Below, one piece after another: positions 1 to 17,370 of a stretch of 64,000 nucleotides of DNA. Every line of letters starts with the position of its first letter. Within the stretch, counting starts at the first letter, position 1. The notes beneath the pieces were generated by a model. That model searched no databases, was not told the DNA's origin, and saw only the letters and a program-made list of their open reading frames with translations. The stretch covers positions 114,414-178,413 of the forward strand of contig CAUYLG010048178.1 of NCBI GenBank assembly GCA_963573385.1, read 5' to 3'. The DNA comes from Cacajao melanocephalus. Its lineage: Eukaryota > Chordata > Mammalia > Primates > Pitheciidae. The translations under genes and the position numbers were made by a program.

Positions 1-160
1 GCCTCCCAAGTAGCTGGGACTACAGGCGTGGACCACCACGCCTGGCTAATTTTTGTATTTTAGAAGAGATGAGTTTCACCATGTTGGCCAGGATGGTGGT
101 CCACCCATGTCAGCCTCCCAAAGTGCTGGGATTATTGGTGTGAGCCACTACACCTGGCCC
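1..160 (-). repeat. Alu fragment
   Basis: Reverse-complement Alu cut by the window edge. It shows the middle Alu region and the left arm down to the 5' end (CACCTGGCCC at 151-160). About 20 bases near 107-115 are missing compared with a normal AluS. Confidence 0.9.
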
Positions 161-366
161 AGTGCCAGACTCTTTTAAAACAACCTGATCTTGTATGAAC
201 TCACAGAGTAAGAACTCACTCATTACCATGGGGACAGCACCAAGCTGTCCCACTCATGACGGATTGGCACCCATGACCTGAACATCTCTCACTAGGCCCA
301 CCTCCAACATTGTAGGTCACGTTTCAACATGAGATTTGAAGAGGACACAATGTCCAAACCATATCA
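161..366 (-). repeat. MaLR-type LTR, 5' part
   Basis: Read on the minus strand it begins TGATATGGTTTGGACATTG and follows the MST/MLT LTR pattern (GGAGGTGGGCCTAGTG, then GGTTGTTTTAAAAGAGTCTGG). Only the first half of the LTR is present; it stops against the neighbouring Alu. The subfamily is not certain. Confidence 0.75.
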
Positions 367-437
367 GGAAGGGAAAGAGGAGAAAAGGGAAGGGGAAGGA
401 AAGATGCAAATAAAACAACAAGCAAGCCTTGCTTTTT

Positions 438-764
<327 letters not shown>

Positions 765-779
765 TGAACAAGACCTCTA

Positions 780-1460
780 TTCATCCAGTTCCACAGGCCA
801 CACACCTGGGAATCTTGCTTAACCCCTTTTTCTCCCCATGTTCCAGTTAGTCATCAGTCTTGTTTTATGTTCAAGATGCCTCCACTTCTCTATATCTCTA
901 CTCCATCTCTCTAGTGCCACAATTAAGGTGATGACTAACATTGTCTTGTGTCTGAACTATTGCAATAGCCTTCTTTCTATCTCCTTATATCTCCATTGTC
1001 CCATTCCAGCCCAAGTCTGCTTACATCCTTCAATAGCTCCACTCTTAGGATAAAGACTTATATACTCAGCACAGCTGTAGTATAAACACCTACATACTCA
1101 GCACAGCCGTAGACCCTGTATGGTCCACCCTGTCTTCCTGTCTGACCTCCACTTCCTAAAAAAACTTTCTCTAGCCACATAAGCCTTTCTGGTATTCAGT
1201 TACACCTGCTCCCCTGCCCACCACAGAGCCTCTGTACATGCTGTTGCCTCTGAAATGCTTTCCCTCCCCTGCTTCTACTTTGCATTGGCTGGTTAACTCC
1301 TTCTCATCCTTCAGACCTTCTCAATTGTCAGTTCCTCAGGGGAGCCTCCTTGACCCCATCCAGTAGATAAGTTGGCCTGCCATAAGCTCTCACGGTGAGA
1401 TGTACCTCATCTTTATGGCCCTCCTGTCTATCTGTGATTATATACCTCTTAGGGCAATTA
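780..1460 (+). repeat. L2 LINE 3' region
   Basis: Diverged L2-like text: CTATTGCAATAGCC, then AATAGCTCCACTCTTAGGATAAAG, then TGTACATGCTGTTGCCTCTGAAATGC, then CAGTTCCTCAGGGGAGCCTCC. An imperfect 25-bp unit (CATACTCAGCACAGC plus GTAG) is tandemly duplicated at about 1062-1112. No coding capacity remains. Confidence 0.65.
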
Positions 1461-1629
1461 TTTAATTAATGGCTGGCTCCCAGTTAGCCAATTAATTTCA
1501 AGGGGATACAGACCATATATCCAATTCTGCTTCCTTTATACCTTTAGGTTAGCTGTTACAAAAACTGAGAATGTTAAAACTGTTGAATGATAAAAGTGGT
1601 TCTTCGATTTTGCTTTAAAAAAGTACTTT

Positions 1630-3400
<1,771 letters not shown>

Positions 3401-3599
3401 TAGCATCTTCTCTGCCATTTCCCCAAGACACACAGTGGGCCTCTGGAAAAAAGACATTTTTCATAGACAGTTCTGTCGCCCCAGACCTCAAGGCGACCCT
3501 AGTGTAATCCTTGGACACTCTCCCCTATGCTGAGGCTTCTTCACTATATCCCCATTCTATCATGTACTCTATGTACTCATTACTTTCTCTGGGCAGCCT

Positions 3600-3840
3600 C
3601 CTTTGACCTGCAGACCAGATCCGATCTCTTTAGTTTGCTCCCTGATCACTGTGTCCTTCTCCTCTGTAGCTTTTACCACAGCTTATAATTCTATATTTGA
3701 TGCATATCTATATCCCCCTTTAGAAGATGAGGTCATCAAAGGCAGCAATTCTGTATTTTTTGCCCCCCACTGCATCCCCAGCATGCTGTTCATTTGGTCC
3801 ATGGTAGGGCTCAGTGAGTATTTGTTGAAGGAGTGAATGA
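3600..3840 (+). repeat. L2 LINE 3' end
   Basis: Typical L2 3' end: TAGAAGATGAGGTCATC, CTGCATCCCCAGCATG and the final AGTGAGTATTTGTTGAAGGAGTGAATGAA. Confidence 0.8.
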
Positions 3841-4599
3841 ACTATAATTCACTTCATTACGTGTCAGTCTTTTGAAAACCTTTATCTTCAATAAACCCAT
3901 TTCTCTATAATGGCAAGTAAAACATTTTTGGAGCTGGTCATTAATCAGCATGCATTGCATGTCTGAGCACCACAATATTTTTATACTTATGGGTTTGATA
4001 GTCCAACCACATAGTTTATTAAAGTATTTCTTTCAGGGTTATAAAAACACTTCATTACTGGCTTGGGGGCAACCTGGCTCTGAGGGAAAGGGTCATGTTA
4101 CAATACTATAGATAGGTAAAGATACCAGTGCCAGGCAGGGAGGAGGCTGTGAGGATGTCCAGCTCCTGCTTGGCGATACTACTTCTTCCCCTTCAGTTTT
4201 GCAGATTGCAGAGGGCTTGAAGAAGGGACATAGGCAGTTCTAGCACCAAGTGGCAGGTATTCCTACAATCCCCAAAGTTATGAGGGGGCTCTTTGGAGGG
4301 GGTCTCAGAATGGGACTGTGTGGTTTGACTTAAGATATTTCCGGGTTTGCTTTGTAGTTTGTCAAGTCATCATACTGTATGCTACTGGCAGATGATATGT
4401 TCAACTAAAAACGATAACAAAGCAGTTGTGATGTAGAAGGATGAGGCTAGACTTGGAGTCAGAACCATCATCTGGTTCATTGGTTCTTGGCAATATTGAG
4501 AATGAACCCTTGTGGAATGGAAGGAGAAGCTCCTGGGAAGCAGTGTGCAAAGGTGAAAAGCGTCTTGTTGCCAAGGCAATAACCATTCACTTCCATGGA
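3841..4599. other. Non-repetitive intergenic stretch
   Basis: No recognisable gene or repeat. Overlapping short frames occur on both strands at 4380-4690, as expected by chance. Confidence 0.45.
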
Positions 4600-4678
4600 G
4601 CACTGGCCATGGGCAGGCGCTGTTCTGAGCACTTTGCATGCATTATCTCATTTAACCCCACAGTAACCTATGAGGGTT

Positions 4679-5300
4679 TTTTTTTTTAATTTCTCCTTTT
4701 TTCTTTTTTAGAGACAGGGTGTTTGTCATCTAAACTGGAATGCACTGGTTTGATGATAGCTCATGTAGTCTCAAACTCCTGGGCTCAAATCATCCTCCCA
4801 CCTCAGCCTCCTGAATAACAGGGACTACACATGTATGTCACCATGTCCGGCTAAGTTGGATTCTTTGTTTGTTTGTGGCAAGAGTCTTGCTCTGTCATCC
4901 AGGCTGGAGTGATATGGTGCAATCTCAGCTCACTGTAACCTCCACCTCCTGGGTTCAAGAAAGTCTCCTGTCTCAGCCTCACAAGCAGCTGGAATTATAG
5001 GCACATACCACCACACCCAGCTAATTTTCATATTTTTAGTAGAGACAGGGTTTCACCATGTTGGCCAGGCTCGTCTCAAACTCCTGACCTCAGGTGATCC
5101 ACCTGCCTTGGCCTCCCAAAGTGCTGGGATTACAGGTGTGAGGCACCGTGCCCGGCCTTTATTATTATTTTTTTTTTAATTCTTGTAGAGACAGGTCTTG
5201 CTATGTTACCCAGGCTGGTCTCAGATTCCTGGGCTCAAGTATTCCTCCTGCCTCAGACTTCTGAGTCCCTGGGATTATAGATGAGAGCCACTGACCTGGC
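4679..5300 (-). repeat. AluJ inserted in MIR
   Basis: Old Alu in two pieces, 4679-4860 and 5158-5300, with J-type sequence (CTCAAACTCCTGGGCTCAAATCATCC). It is split by the AluS at 4861-5157. Confidence 0.85.
4861..5157 (-). repeat. AluS inside AluJ inside MIR
   Basis: Complete Alu ending GTGCCCGGCC at 5157. It is the innermost element of a three-level nest. Confidence 0.92.
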
Positions 5301-5454
5301 CAATGAGGGTTCTTATTATCATAATTTTCCATAATGAAGCCAAGTGTCAGAGTGAAAAAAATGTGCCTGAGATAACACAGCTAATAAATGTCAGAGCCAG
5401 GACTTGAAGCTAGTTCTGTTGGACTCATCAAGCCGCTTAATCTTGGGGTACACT

Positions 5455-5628
5455 GGTTATCAGGTAATTTGGATTCAAGCCCTGGCTCTTCCATTATGGC
5501 TGTGTGTCTTTATCATATTTCTGTGAAAACATTATGTGTAAAATGTGAATAATAATACCTATGGCAGAATATTTCTACAAAGATTAAATGAGACAGTGTG
5601 GATGAATGCTTTAGAACGGCACTGTCTG
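5455..5628 (+). repeat. MIR
   Basis: Forward MIR remnant: GGATTCAAGCCCTGGCTCTTCC, TGTAAAATGTGAATAATAATACC, then GATTAAATGAGACAG. Confidence 0.75.
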
Positions 5629-5631
5629 ATA

Positions 5632-5940
5632 AGCAGCCGTTAGCCACATGCGGCAGCCATTAGCCACATGAACTTGGAATGTGGCTAGTCTGAATTGAGA
5701 TGTTTTGTAAGTGTAAAAACATACACTGGACTTTGAATACTTACTGGGGAAAAATGTAAAATATCTCAATTTTTCTATATTGAATACATGTTGAAATGAT
5801 ATTTTGGATATACTGGGTTAAATAAAATATATTACTAAAATTAATTTCACCTGTTCCTTTTTAGTTTTTAAACGTGGTTACTAGAAATTTAAAATTACAT
5901 ATGTGACTCACCTTACATTTCTATGGTACAGCACTGCTCT
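5632..5940 (-). mobile_element. hAT-type non-autonomous DNA transposon
   Basis: Ends GGCACTGTCTGATA and (inverted) AGCAGTGCTGTACCATAGAAA resemble the CAGTGCTGTCC termini of hAT-Charlie MER elements. Internal TAGCCACATG copies are also characteristic. I cannot fix the family name without a library. Confidence 0.6.
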
Positions 5941-7208
5941 GGAGCCCTATAAATATGATTTATTATTGTTATGGTAATTTCTTTTTTGTTATGGTAATTT
6001 CACTCAGAACAGTATTCCATTTCATCACTGAGGTCAGCACCTAGACTGAGTCTTTCATAGAATGAGTCCCCATTATTCTATAAATATGAGTTTTAGCATA
6101 TAAAAAAACTATAAGTATTCCTCTATTGAATCTAGTCCTTCTCATGTGTATTTTATTTTTGTTTTTAAAATATACAGGGTCTTCCAAGGAGACAGAAGTC
6201 CCTATGTCTGAAGAAATTAACCCACTCAAATATATAAATGACAGTTTAAAACATTCTGACCCACATACTTTATTTAGATAACTGGAGAGTAACCTTCATC
6301 TTGTGGAGCACAGAATCACTTTTCCCTTGCACATGGTGGAAATAATTCCCTTTTCCACCCACATTACTTACAAAATGTTGCATATTGCAATTCAAAATAA
6401 GGTCTGAATCATTACTGTTTCAAACCACTATCTGTGAAAGCATATCACTTTAATGCATGCTTAAAGTTTGTGTTCTTACTTTGACCCATCATTCCAGCCT
6501 GGATACTTTTGGATCCTGATTTTCTTAGTGAACATCATACTATCCCTTTCTACCTTATGTTTGTATGCAAATTTTATTTTAGACTTTCTGTTGTTCTTTC
6601 AGGTCACTAAATGATAAAAGAAGACATGGTTAAAGATAGACCAGTTAACTAAATTCTAATCTCCATAAGGACAGAGGGCTTAAATTTACATACCTGAAAT
6701 AGAGGACTGGTCTACATTCCACATTGAAGTTAAATTCCAAGAAAATGCATTTACGATGAAAGGATGTTTGGTTTTCTTTAGGGTAACACTGGGTATTGTA
6801 ACCCATAATCCCAACACCTAAGAGGTTTAATATAACAAGTTTATTTCTACCACCGTAACAGTCTAGTGCTAACATTCCTGATCAGTTGGGTGCCTTTCCT
6901 CTTCTAGTGATGCAGGCCCAGGTGATTCCCCATCACATAGCTCCATTATCCCTTTGGCTTTGTCATCCATGCAGCCAATCAGTAAAGAGAGAACTTGGAG
7001 AAGGCACACATATTTCTTTAAACTGGCCTGCAAGTGGCACACAATTACTTCTGTTCACATTCCGTCATGTGAATTTATCACTTGGCCCCACCTAGACACA
7101 AGGGGGGCGGGAAGGACATTTCCTGGATGGGAAGCTTTTTCCTAGCAATACTCTATGCTACAAAGAGGAGCATAAAGTCTGGTAAACAGCTCCTCCATCT
7201 CTGCGATA
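5941..7208. other. Non-repetitive or unclassified stretch
   Basis: No gene seen. A short unit containing TTGTTATGGTAATTTC is directly repeated at about 5966-6001. The rest is AT-rich and unassigned. Confidence 0.45.
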
Positions 7209-7398
7209 ACTTTTTTTTTTTCTTTTTTAAGCTGAAGTCTTACTCTGTCTCCCACACTGGAGTGCCATGGAGCAGTCTAGGCTCACTGCAACCTCTGTCT
7301 CCCAGGTTAAAGCAATTCTCCTGCCTAAGCCTCCTGAGTAGCTGAGACCACAGGTGTGTGCCACTGTACCCGGCTAATTTTTTGTATTTTTAATAGAA
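7209..7398 (-). repeat. 5'-truncated Alu
   Basis: Poly-T then the Alu right arm as far as the central linker (CGGCTAATTTTTTGTATTTTTAATAG). It then stops, so the left arm is absent. Confidence 0.85.
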
Positions 7399-8126
<728 letters not shown>

Positions 8127-8288
8127 CTAAATTGATATATCCCCATGTCTTTAGTTCTGAATCTGCTGTCCAGGTCTGAATCTGGTTATTGGCTAAGGAA
8201 TTAAATTTGTTTTTTATGTTAATTAGAACATAAGAAAAGTATCTTTTAAAAATCTGAGTATGGACATTTGTTTAAAAAGGCAGTCAGA

Positions 8289-8883
<595 letters not shown>

Positions 8884-9010
8884 GTTCCCTTAGATCATAT
8901 TATCATATCATATGCTTATTTATCGTATGTAATAATGTAGGGTAGGAGTAGGGATCAAATTATGCAATAAATACTTCGTTTTATATAGTCTTAAACAAAT
9001 ATAACATGTT

Positions 9011-9394
<384 letters not shown>

Positions 9395-9417
9395 CTATGA
9401 CTAAACTCCAGCAGCCA

Positions 9418-9422
9418 CAGAA

Positions 9423-9453
<31 letters not shown>

Positions 9454-9490
9454 AAGAAAGAAAGAAAAGAAAGAAAAAGGAAAAGAGAAA
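9418..9490. repeat. (GA)n/(GAAA)n microsatellite
   Basis: Purine-only tract: AGAGAG units passing into AAAG units. Confidence 0.92.
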
Positions 9491-10175
9491 GCTGGACATA
9501 TTTAACACACTAAAAAGAAAAGCTTTCCTGCATGGAAAGAATACTATAAGCAAAGTCAAAAGACAATGTAAAATTTGTGGAGATATTTGCAACTTGTATC
9601 ACAAAAACTTAATTTCTCTGTTACATGGGAATTCTAAGAAATAAACAAAAATCGGAAACTAATAACCCAATACAAAATGAGTAAAGGATATAAGAGTCTG
9701 TACACTGGGAAAAAAAACACAATGAGCTTTAAATATATGAAAAGATGTTCAGCCTCATTCATAAGATATGTATACATTAAAACTACACTGAAAACCTTCA
9801 TGAAAAGTTTGGCAAACATCCAAACCTTTGATAACGTAGTCTGTAGGTGAGGGCGTAGGAGGGCGATGTGAGACAGCCTCTGCAGAGAGCAATTTGACAA
9901 TATGTCTCAAAACTGAAAATATACTTCCTTCCACCTAGCAGACTCTATTTTAGAAATTTACCATAGAGATAAATTTTTGTGCAAAATGACATGTTATAAT
10001 AGGTTATTTGATGCATTATTGTTTGTAATGGCAAAACATTCGAAACAACCTAAATGCCCACAGATAAAAGGACTGGATAATTACAGTACATTCATACAAT
10101 GAGATACTATCATATTATGAGAAAATTATTTTTTAATGAGACAGCTCTCTGTAAGCTGACATGAAGATTTTCATG

Positions 10176-10468
10176 TGGGCGAAGTGGCTAACCACCTATA
10201 ATCTCAGCACTTTGGGAGGCCGAGGTGAGAGGACTGCTTGAAGCCAGAAGTTTGAGACCAGCCTGGGCAACAAAATGAGCCCCATCTCTACAAAAAAAAT
10301 AAAAATAGCTGGGCGTGGTGGTGCATTCATGTAGTCCCAGCTGCTAGAGAGGCTGAGGTGAGAGGATCCCTGGAGTCCAGGAGTTTAAGGTTACAGTGAG
10401 CTATGATCGTGCCAATGCACTCCAGCCTGGGCAACAGGTGAGACCTTGTCTCTACATAAATACATTTT
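10176..10468 (+). repeat. Alu (AluJ type)
   Basis: Full-length diverged Alu with GCTTGAAGCCAGAAGTTTGAGACC. Confidence 0.9.
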
Positions 10469-10480
10469 AAAAATAAATGA

Positions 10481-10781
10481 GCCAGGCGTGGTGGCTCATG
10501 CCTGTAATCCTAGCACTTTGGGAGGCTGAGGTGGGTGGATCACCTGAGGTTGGGAGTTTGAGATGAGACTGACCCAACATGGAGAAACTCTGTCTCTAGT
10601 AAAAATAAAAAAAATTACCTGGGCGTGGTGGCGAATGCCTGTAATCCCAGCTATTCAGAAGGCTGAGGCAGGACAATTGCTTGAACCTGAGAGGCGGAGG
10701 TTGTGGTGAGCCAAGATCCCTCCATTGCACTCTAGCCTGGGTAACAAGAGCAAAACTCCGTCTTGTAAATAAATAAATAAA
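10481..10781 (+). repeat. AluS
   Basis: Full-length, ends in a TAAATAAATAAATAAA tail. The host L1 text AGATTTTC before the pair is echoed as AGATCTTC after it. Confidence 0.92.
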
Positions 10782-11015
10782 TGGAAAGATCTTCAAAATA
10801 TATTAAGGGGAAAAAGCAAGATATAGAGCAGTGTGAAGAGTGTGCTATATTTTGTGTAAAAAGGAGGTAGATTGTTCCTATATGTGTGTTGGTACATAAA
10901 GCAACTCTGGGATCAGATTAATAAAGTAGAAGGAAAACAGATGGGAAGGGTGGCTAAGAGATGCCATAGGAGGGAGACTTTTGTGAAAATGTTTTAAATA
11001 TCTCCTGATGGTTGA

Positions 11016-11368
<353 letters not shown>

Positions 11369-12691
11369 CTTCAGTGAACTTTTAATTCTCCTTTGGTAGG
11401 ATGATGGTGGTGTTAGGAAAATATGAATTTTCATGACTAGTGACATAATTACATGGTACAGACCATCCTGTATAGCTAATTGCTTCTTGTGCCTAGGTCT
11501 TGTCTCCCCAGTAAAATCAATCACCAGCCCTCCTCACCTCTTTTGGAACCTCTGCAGTGTTTAACCTAGGAAACCAGTGAACGTCTGAGGACAACTGGTT
11601 GGTTGATTATGGTTCCCAAAACTTTCATCCCATTTCATCATGAGCACTTCTCATATATTTACAACTTTTCCTTTCAAGTAAATCAAAATATTAACACACA
11701 AGGACAAGTCAGGCAGAAAGGCACATAGTTGCCGGGTAAATTGGGCCTCCTCAGAATGTATCTTCTGGAAAAAAAAAAAAGGCAGTTTCCATCTTATTGA
11801 TGAAAATGTGTTTGCTTTCTATTTAGTTAATTACCTGTTGTATATTAGATGGTATTTCGTGGTTCCAATGGCTGTCTGTATAAAATGCCAGCATTTAAAA
11901 ATCTATTGCCTCCACTCCTGTTTTAATGTCGACAACTCTGTTAAAATCTGCGAGTTGGTGTCTTTGGAACCAAAGGATAATTCAGCTGAGATTTTTGATT
12001 TTACGATTCGATGTGATCTCACTTCTTCATGTGAGCAGCTTCCAACAAAATCACTTAACTGGAGAAAAGAGAAAAAGATGTAACAGTCCAGCACACTGTG
12101 CAGACCGCGGGGGCTGTGTCAGGGGAACACTCCTGCCAAGGCCAAAGGGGCTCCCCGCCTTCCCTCCGAGCGGTGGAAATGCGCCCTCCCGCCAGCCTCT
12201 GGTGGTGGGAGTGGCTCCCCCTGCAGGATCTGCAGAGACGCCTGCTGAGCTTTCCATTTGCGCCTCGCGTTTCCCCGGCGCCTCGGTTGAAAGCAGCTTA
12301 GCTTAGTGTTGTGCCCGTCTACTCACTGCTTCCTAGTGGGGGAATTTGGGTGAGCAATGGCAAGCCAGGGGGCCCGAGAAGCTGGCGCAAGGAGTGATGT
12401 TGTCGGCCAACCCCTAGGCAGGACCCCAGAGCTCATCCGAGACAGTCCTGTACCCTGCCTACACCCGCGGCTCCTCCCCCAGGACACAGAGAGGACAGTT
12501 CAAGGCTGGCTCTCCCAGGTTAGCATCTCTTCCCTCCCACCTCCCAACCTTTTCCCAGCCCCAGCTTTCGCGTTTTCCCATCTAGAGAAACTCCAGAACA
12601 CATATGCTTGGGCGAATTATTCTGGGGCAATTAACGTGGCTGGGTCTCAGTTTCGTTTTAGAAAACTATTTGGTAGTTTCTTATAAAGTTA
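11369..12691. other. Non-repetitive stretch with modest GC-rich part
   Basis: No gene recognised. 12,100-12,480 is GC-rich with scattered CpGs but too sparse to call an island. Confidence 0.45.
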
Positions 12692-13834
<1,143 letters not shown>

Positions 13835-13871
13835 AGGCTTAATTTACATACATTTTATTGTATGTAAAGTA

Positions 13872-14075
13872 CCTTTATTTAGATGAGGCAGAGTCTTGCT
13901 CTGTTGCCCAGGCAGGAGTGCAGTGGTGCAATCATGGCTCACTGCAGCCTCTGCTTCCTAGACTCAAGCAGTCCTCCTGCCTCAGCCTCCTGATTAGCTT
14001 GGACTACAGGTATGTGCCACCACACCCCACTAATTTTTTCATTTTTTTGTAGAGATGAGGTCTTGCTTAAAATGC
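13872..14075 (-). repeat. 5'-truncated Alu
   Basis: Right arm and central region in reverse orientation, stopping after GTAGAGATGAGGTCTTGC. Confidence 0.88.
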
Positions 14076-14078
14076 CTT

Positions 14079-14790
<712 letters not shown>

Positions 14791-14811
14791 TTTTTAAATA
14801 TATTTCAAAAA

Positions 14812-14905
14812 ATAGTTTCTACTTCATAGGGTTATTCAATTAGTTACTATGGAAAGTATTTAGAGCAGTACCTGGCATATAGATGTTACAATATAAATAT
14901 TCATA
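14812..14905 (+). repeat. MIR 3' part
   Basis: CTTCATAGGGTTATTC, then ATTTAGAGCAGTACCTGGCATATAG match the MIR 3' pattern. Confidence 0.7.
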
Positions 14906-15394
14906 TAGCATTTGTAGTGTGAGTGTGTATATATATATATAGTATTTACATAGCATTTATATATATAGTATTTATAATTAGTCTGAAATGTGTGACATTG
15001 TGGGAAAGATTTATGTTTTGAAGTACTATACATTCAGAATCTTCCATAAAGGAAATTCACAATGTGGAAGGAGGAATCCCTTTACCACTGTTTCAATCTC
15101 ATAAGGGGTTGTGAGGATCAAATGAGGCCATATACCTCACCTACATTGGTATTTGATTAATAAAAAAAATACAAGTGTAGATAGTTATCAGCTTAACTTG
15201 CCAACATAATTTCTATATCTGAGAAATGCTGCTTCAAGTCCAAATACCAAAGAAGCATAAAATGATGTGAGAACATCACACATTCTCATGACCTGCACAC
15301 CACATATGCAACAATTCCATGAATGCTTATAGATGCACCAGAAGATAACACCCAGATATGGTTCTTTAAACTGCTGCTCCGTGAGACTCCTTGG
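14906..15394. other. AT-rich stretch
   Basis: TA-rich tract at about 14925-14985; the rest is unclassified. 15107-15128 (GGTTGTGAGGATCAAATGAGG) may be another MIR trace. Confidence 0.45.
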
Positions 15395-15570
15395 GGAGGG
15401 TAGAGAACTTGACTGCCTGGGTTTGAATGCTGCTTCTGTCACTTATTACATGTGATACTGGGGGAGTTACTTAACCTCCCTAGGCTTGATTCCTCATCTG
15501 TAAAATGAGAATAATATCTACCTCCTGGATTTCTGGGCAAGTTGGATGAGAGAAGCTATGTGTTTCAGAA
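15395..15570 (+). repeat. MIR
   Basis: TGGGTTTGAATGCTGCTTCTG, then TTACTTAACCTCCCTAGG and CTCATCTGTAAAATGAGAATA are the classic MIR core. Confidence 0.9.
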
Positions 15571-15582
15571 ATAAAAACTGTT

Positions 15583-16063
15583 GCTGGTTAGGTGCGGTAG
15601 CGCTGGTAGTCCCAGCTATTTGGGAGGCTGACGTGGGAGGATCACTTGAGTCCAGGAGTTCTGGGCTGTAGTGCGCTATATGCCAGGTACTGCTCTAAAC
15701 ACTTTCCATAGTAACTAATTGAATAACTACAACAACCCTATGAATTAGAAACTATTAATTTTTGGGAAGATATTTTTTAATTATTTTTTAATTTTTATGT
15801 CTGCATAATAGGTATATCTGTTTAGGGCTACATGAGATATTTTGATCGGGTGTCCACACTAAGTTTGGCATCAATATGGTGACCTCCCAGGAGCGGGGGA
15901 CCACCAGATTGCCTAAGGAGAAGTGAACTGGCCCAGGTCGGAAATGGAGCAGGTCAAAACTCCCGTGCTGATCAGTAGTGCGATCGCGCCTGTGAATAGC
16001 CACTGCACTCCAGCCTGGGCAACATAGCGAGACCCTTTCTCTAATTAAAAGAAAAAAAAAAAA
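15583..16063 (+). pseudogene. 7SL RNA retropseudogene, interrupted
   Basis: A near full-length copy of 7SL, the RNA scaffold of the signal recognition particle. The Alu-domain 5' part is at 15583-15684. The 7SL-specific S domain is at 15844-16042 and includes GGTGTCCACACTAAG, GGCATCAATATGGTGACC, GGGGACCACCAGATTGCC and GTCAAAACTCCCGTGCTG, which Alus do not have. An A-rich tail follows at 16043-16063. AAAAACTGTTGCTG before and AAAAACCTTGCTG after look like a target-site duplication, pointing to L1-driven insertion. The copy is broken after GTGCGCTAT by a roughly 165-bp inverted segment and carries many substitutions, so it cannot make functional 7SL. Confidence 0.95.
15676..15846 (-). repeat. 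Inverted templated insertion in the 7SL copy
   Basis: Reverse complement of 14726-14882. Short overlaps mark both joins: CTAT(AT)GCC is shared by the 7SL sequence and the inserted block on the left, and GAT on the right. Confidence 0.9.
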
Positions 16064-16860
16064 CCTTGCTGACCTCTGCAGACCGTGGATGCTGGCAATG
16101 CAAGTCCTTATTGAGCAGGCTGTCTCGTGTGGGTGAGAGTGTGTGTTCCCACCAGCAGTCTCGGAAAGGCAGGACTTGGGTGATCTTCTTAGGGAAAGGG
16201 GAGACTTGGAGAGTCCAGAGGAAGATCCTGGAGGGAGCACTTGGGCCTGGGCAAGATTCAGAGACTGCTCAGAGAAGCATAAGCAGTGTTTCCTTGAGAA
16301 ACAGCCAAAAAGGAAAACAAGGGAAGAGATATGTAGTGGAAAGAAATGCTTCACTCTGTTGCTGCAGGTATGTAAAATCTCCTCTTCCCTTTGTCTCCTC
16401 TGTAGGCCTTCAATAAAATCCACCTGTATGAGTGTATTATTTTGGGAGGGGTGAGAGAATTGTTAAATCCTGCCTCCAGAATACCATAGGGAAGAAAGGT
16501 AGGTTGCAAAACACTCACATCTGAGTTACTTATGTAATGTGCCTTGCACAGTCCTAGGTTCAGCGTATGTGCATAATAAGCGACGGACATTTTACCTCGT
16601 GTTACATGTGTGCACACATTCTGGTAAAAACTTGCCTCAGTCCACGCCACAAGCTCATGTCAGCTGCCCAGCAAGAGTGTTTCTATGACAACCATGGCGT
16701 CTCTGAGCCTTCAAGGTGGGCGCTTGTGGATGGGGTTGTGGATATAGTGGGTTCCAGTTCCGTCTCGCTAGTAGACCAGCAAATCCTCCCTGTTTTGGAG
16801 GTAAATTATTCCCTTCCACTTGCCACTTAGCTTCAGGCTGGTCGTAGGCTCCAGGCAGTG
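16064..16860. other. Non-repetitive stretch left of the CpG island
   Basis: No recognisable gene or repeat; moderately GC-rich towards 16,860. Confidence 0.45.
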
Positions 16861-17370
16861 AGCTGCATCTCCGCTCTCCTGTCCCGTAGTGGCCGTGCAG
16901 GTCCAGGGCCTCCTCCAGGGGATCTGGCCACGGTGGCTCCTAACGCGGCCGTGACAGGCCCTTATGTGCCCCGCTTGACGCAAGCACGGCCCCGAGGAGG
17001 GCTGGGGACATTCTTACTGCGCTCCCTCTGCTCATGGCTCTGTCCTTAAGCTGCCAGCCGTTGCGTGAGAGCCGAAGAGTGCGCAGGGGCAGGCTCCCCG
17101 GCCGGACGCTCCCTCCCCAGGGCCCTGGCCTGGGTCAAGGTCTCGGATCTTCCAGCCCGCAGCGCCGCCCCCTGGCGCGGAGCCCGCAGGAACGTGCAGG
17201 CCGCCCCAGCGCCGACCTTGGGCAGCCGGTTCCGTTGCGGCTGCCAGGGCGGAGACTGGCCGCCCACTTGGACCCGGCAGGGTGGAGCTGAGGCCGCGGG
17301 CTGGGCGGCAGCGCGTTGCAGGCTGTATGTGCCTCCCCGCCACGGCCCGTGGGGCCTGCGCTCTGCCTGA
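16861..17370. promoter_or_regulatory. CpG island, no assigned gene
   Basis: About 510 bp with GC near two thirds. I counted roughly 46 CpG by eye, giving an observed/expected ratio of about 0.7 against an otherwise CpG-poor, AT-rich window. It lies about 38 kb beyond the CCDC32 stop codon, so it is not that gene's promoter. No TATA box or coding exon is evident beside it. It may be the start of a non-coding RNA, an enhancer or an orphan island. Confidence 0.75.
17164..17180 (-). promoter_or_regulatory. Candidate CTCF site in the CpG island
   Basis: On the minus strand this reads CCGCGCCAGGGGGCGGC. It holds the CTCF core pattern CAGGGGGCG, with about two mismatches in the preceding CCAS part. 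Occupancy is not shown by sequence. Confidence 0.35.

Larger units (their letters stand above)
4600..5440 (-). repeat. MIR split by nested Alus
   Basis: MIR in reverse orientation: 4600-4678 (GCGCTGTTCTGAGCACTTTGC ... CCTATGAGGGTT) continues at 5303-5440 (AATGAGGGTTCTTATTATC ... GATAACACAGCTAATAAATG). ATGAGGGTT on both sides of the insert is a target-site duplication. Confidence 0.8.

Noticed and set aside
15788..16423. 211-codon open frame on the minus strand
   Set aside because: It crosses the 7SL pseudogene and the inverted insertion, so it is an artefact of RNA-derived sequence.
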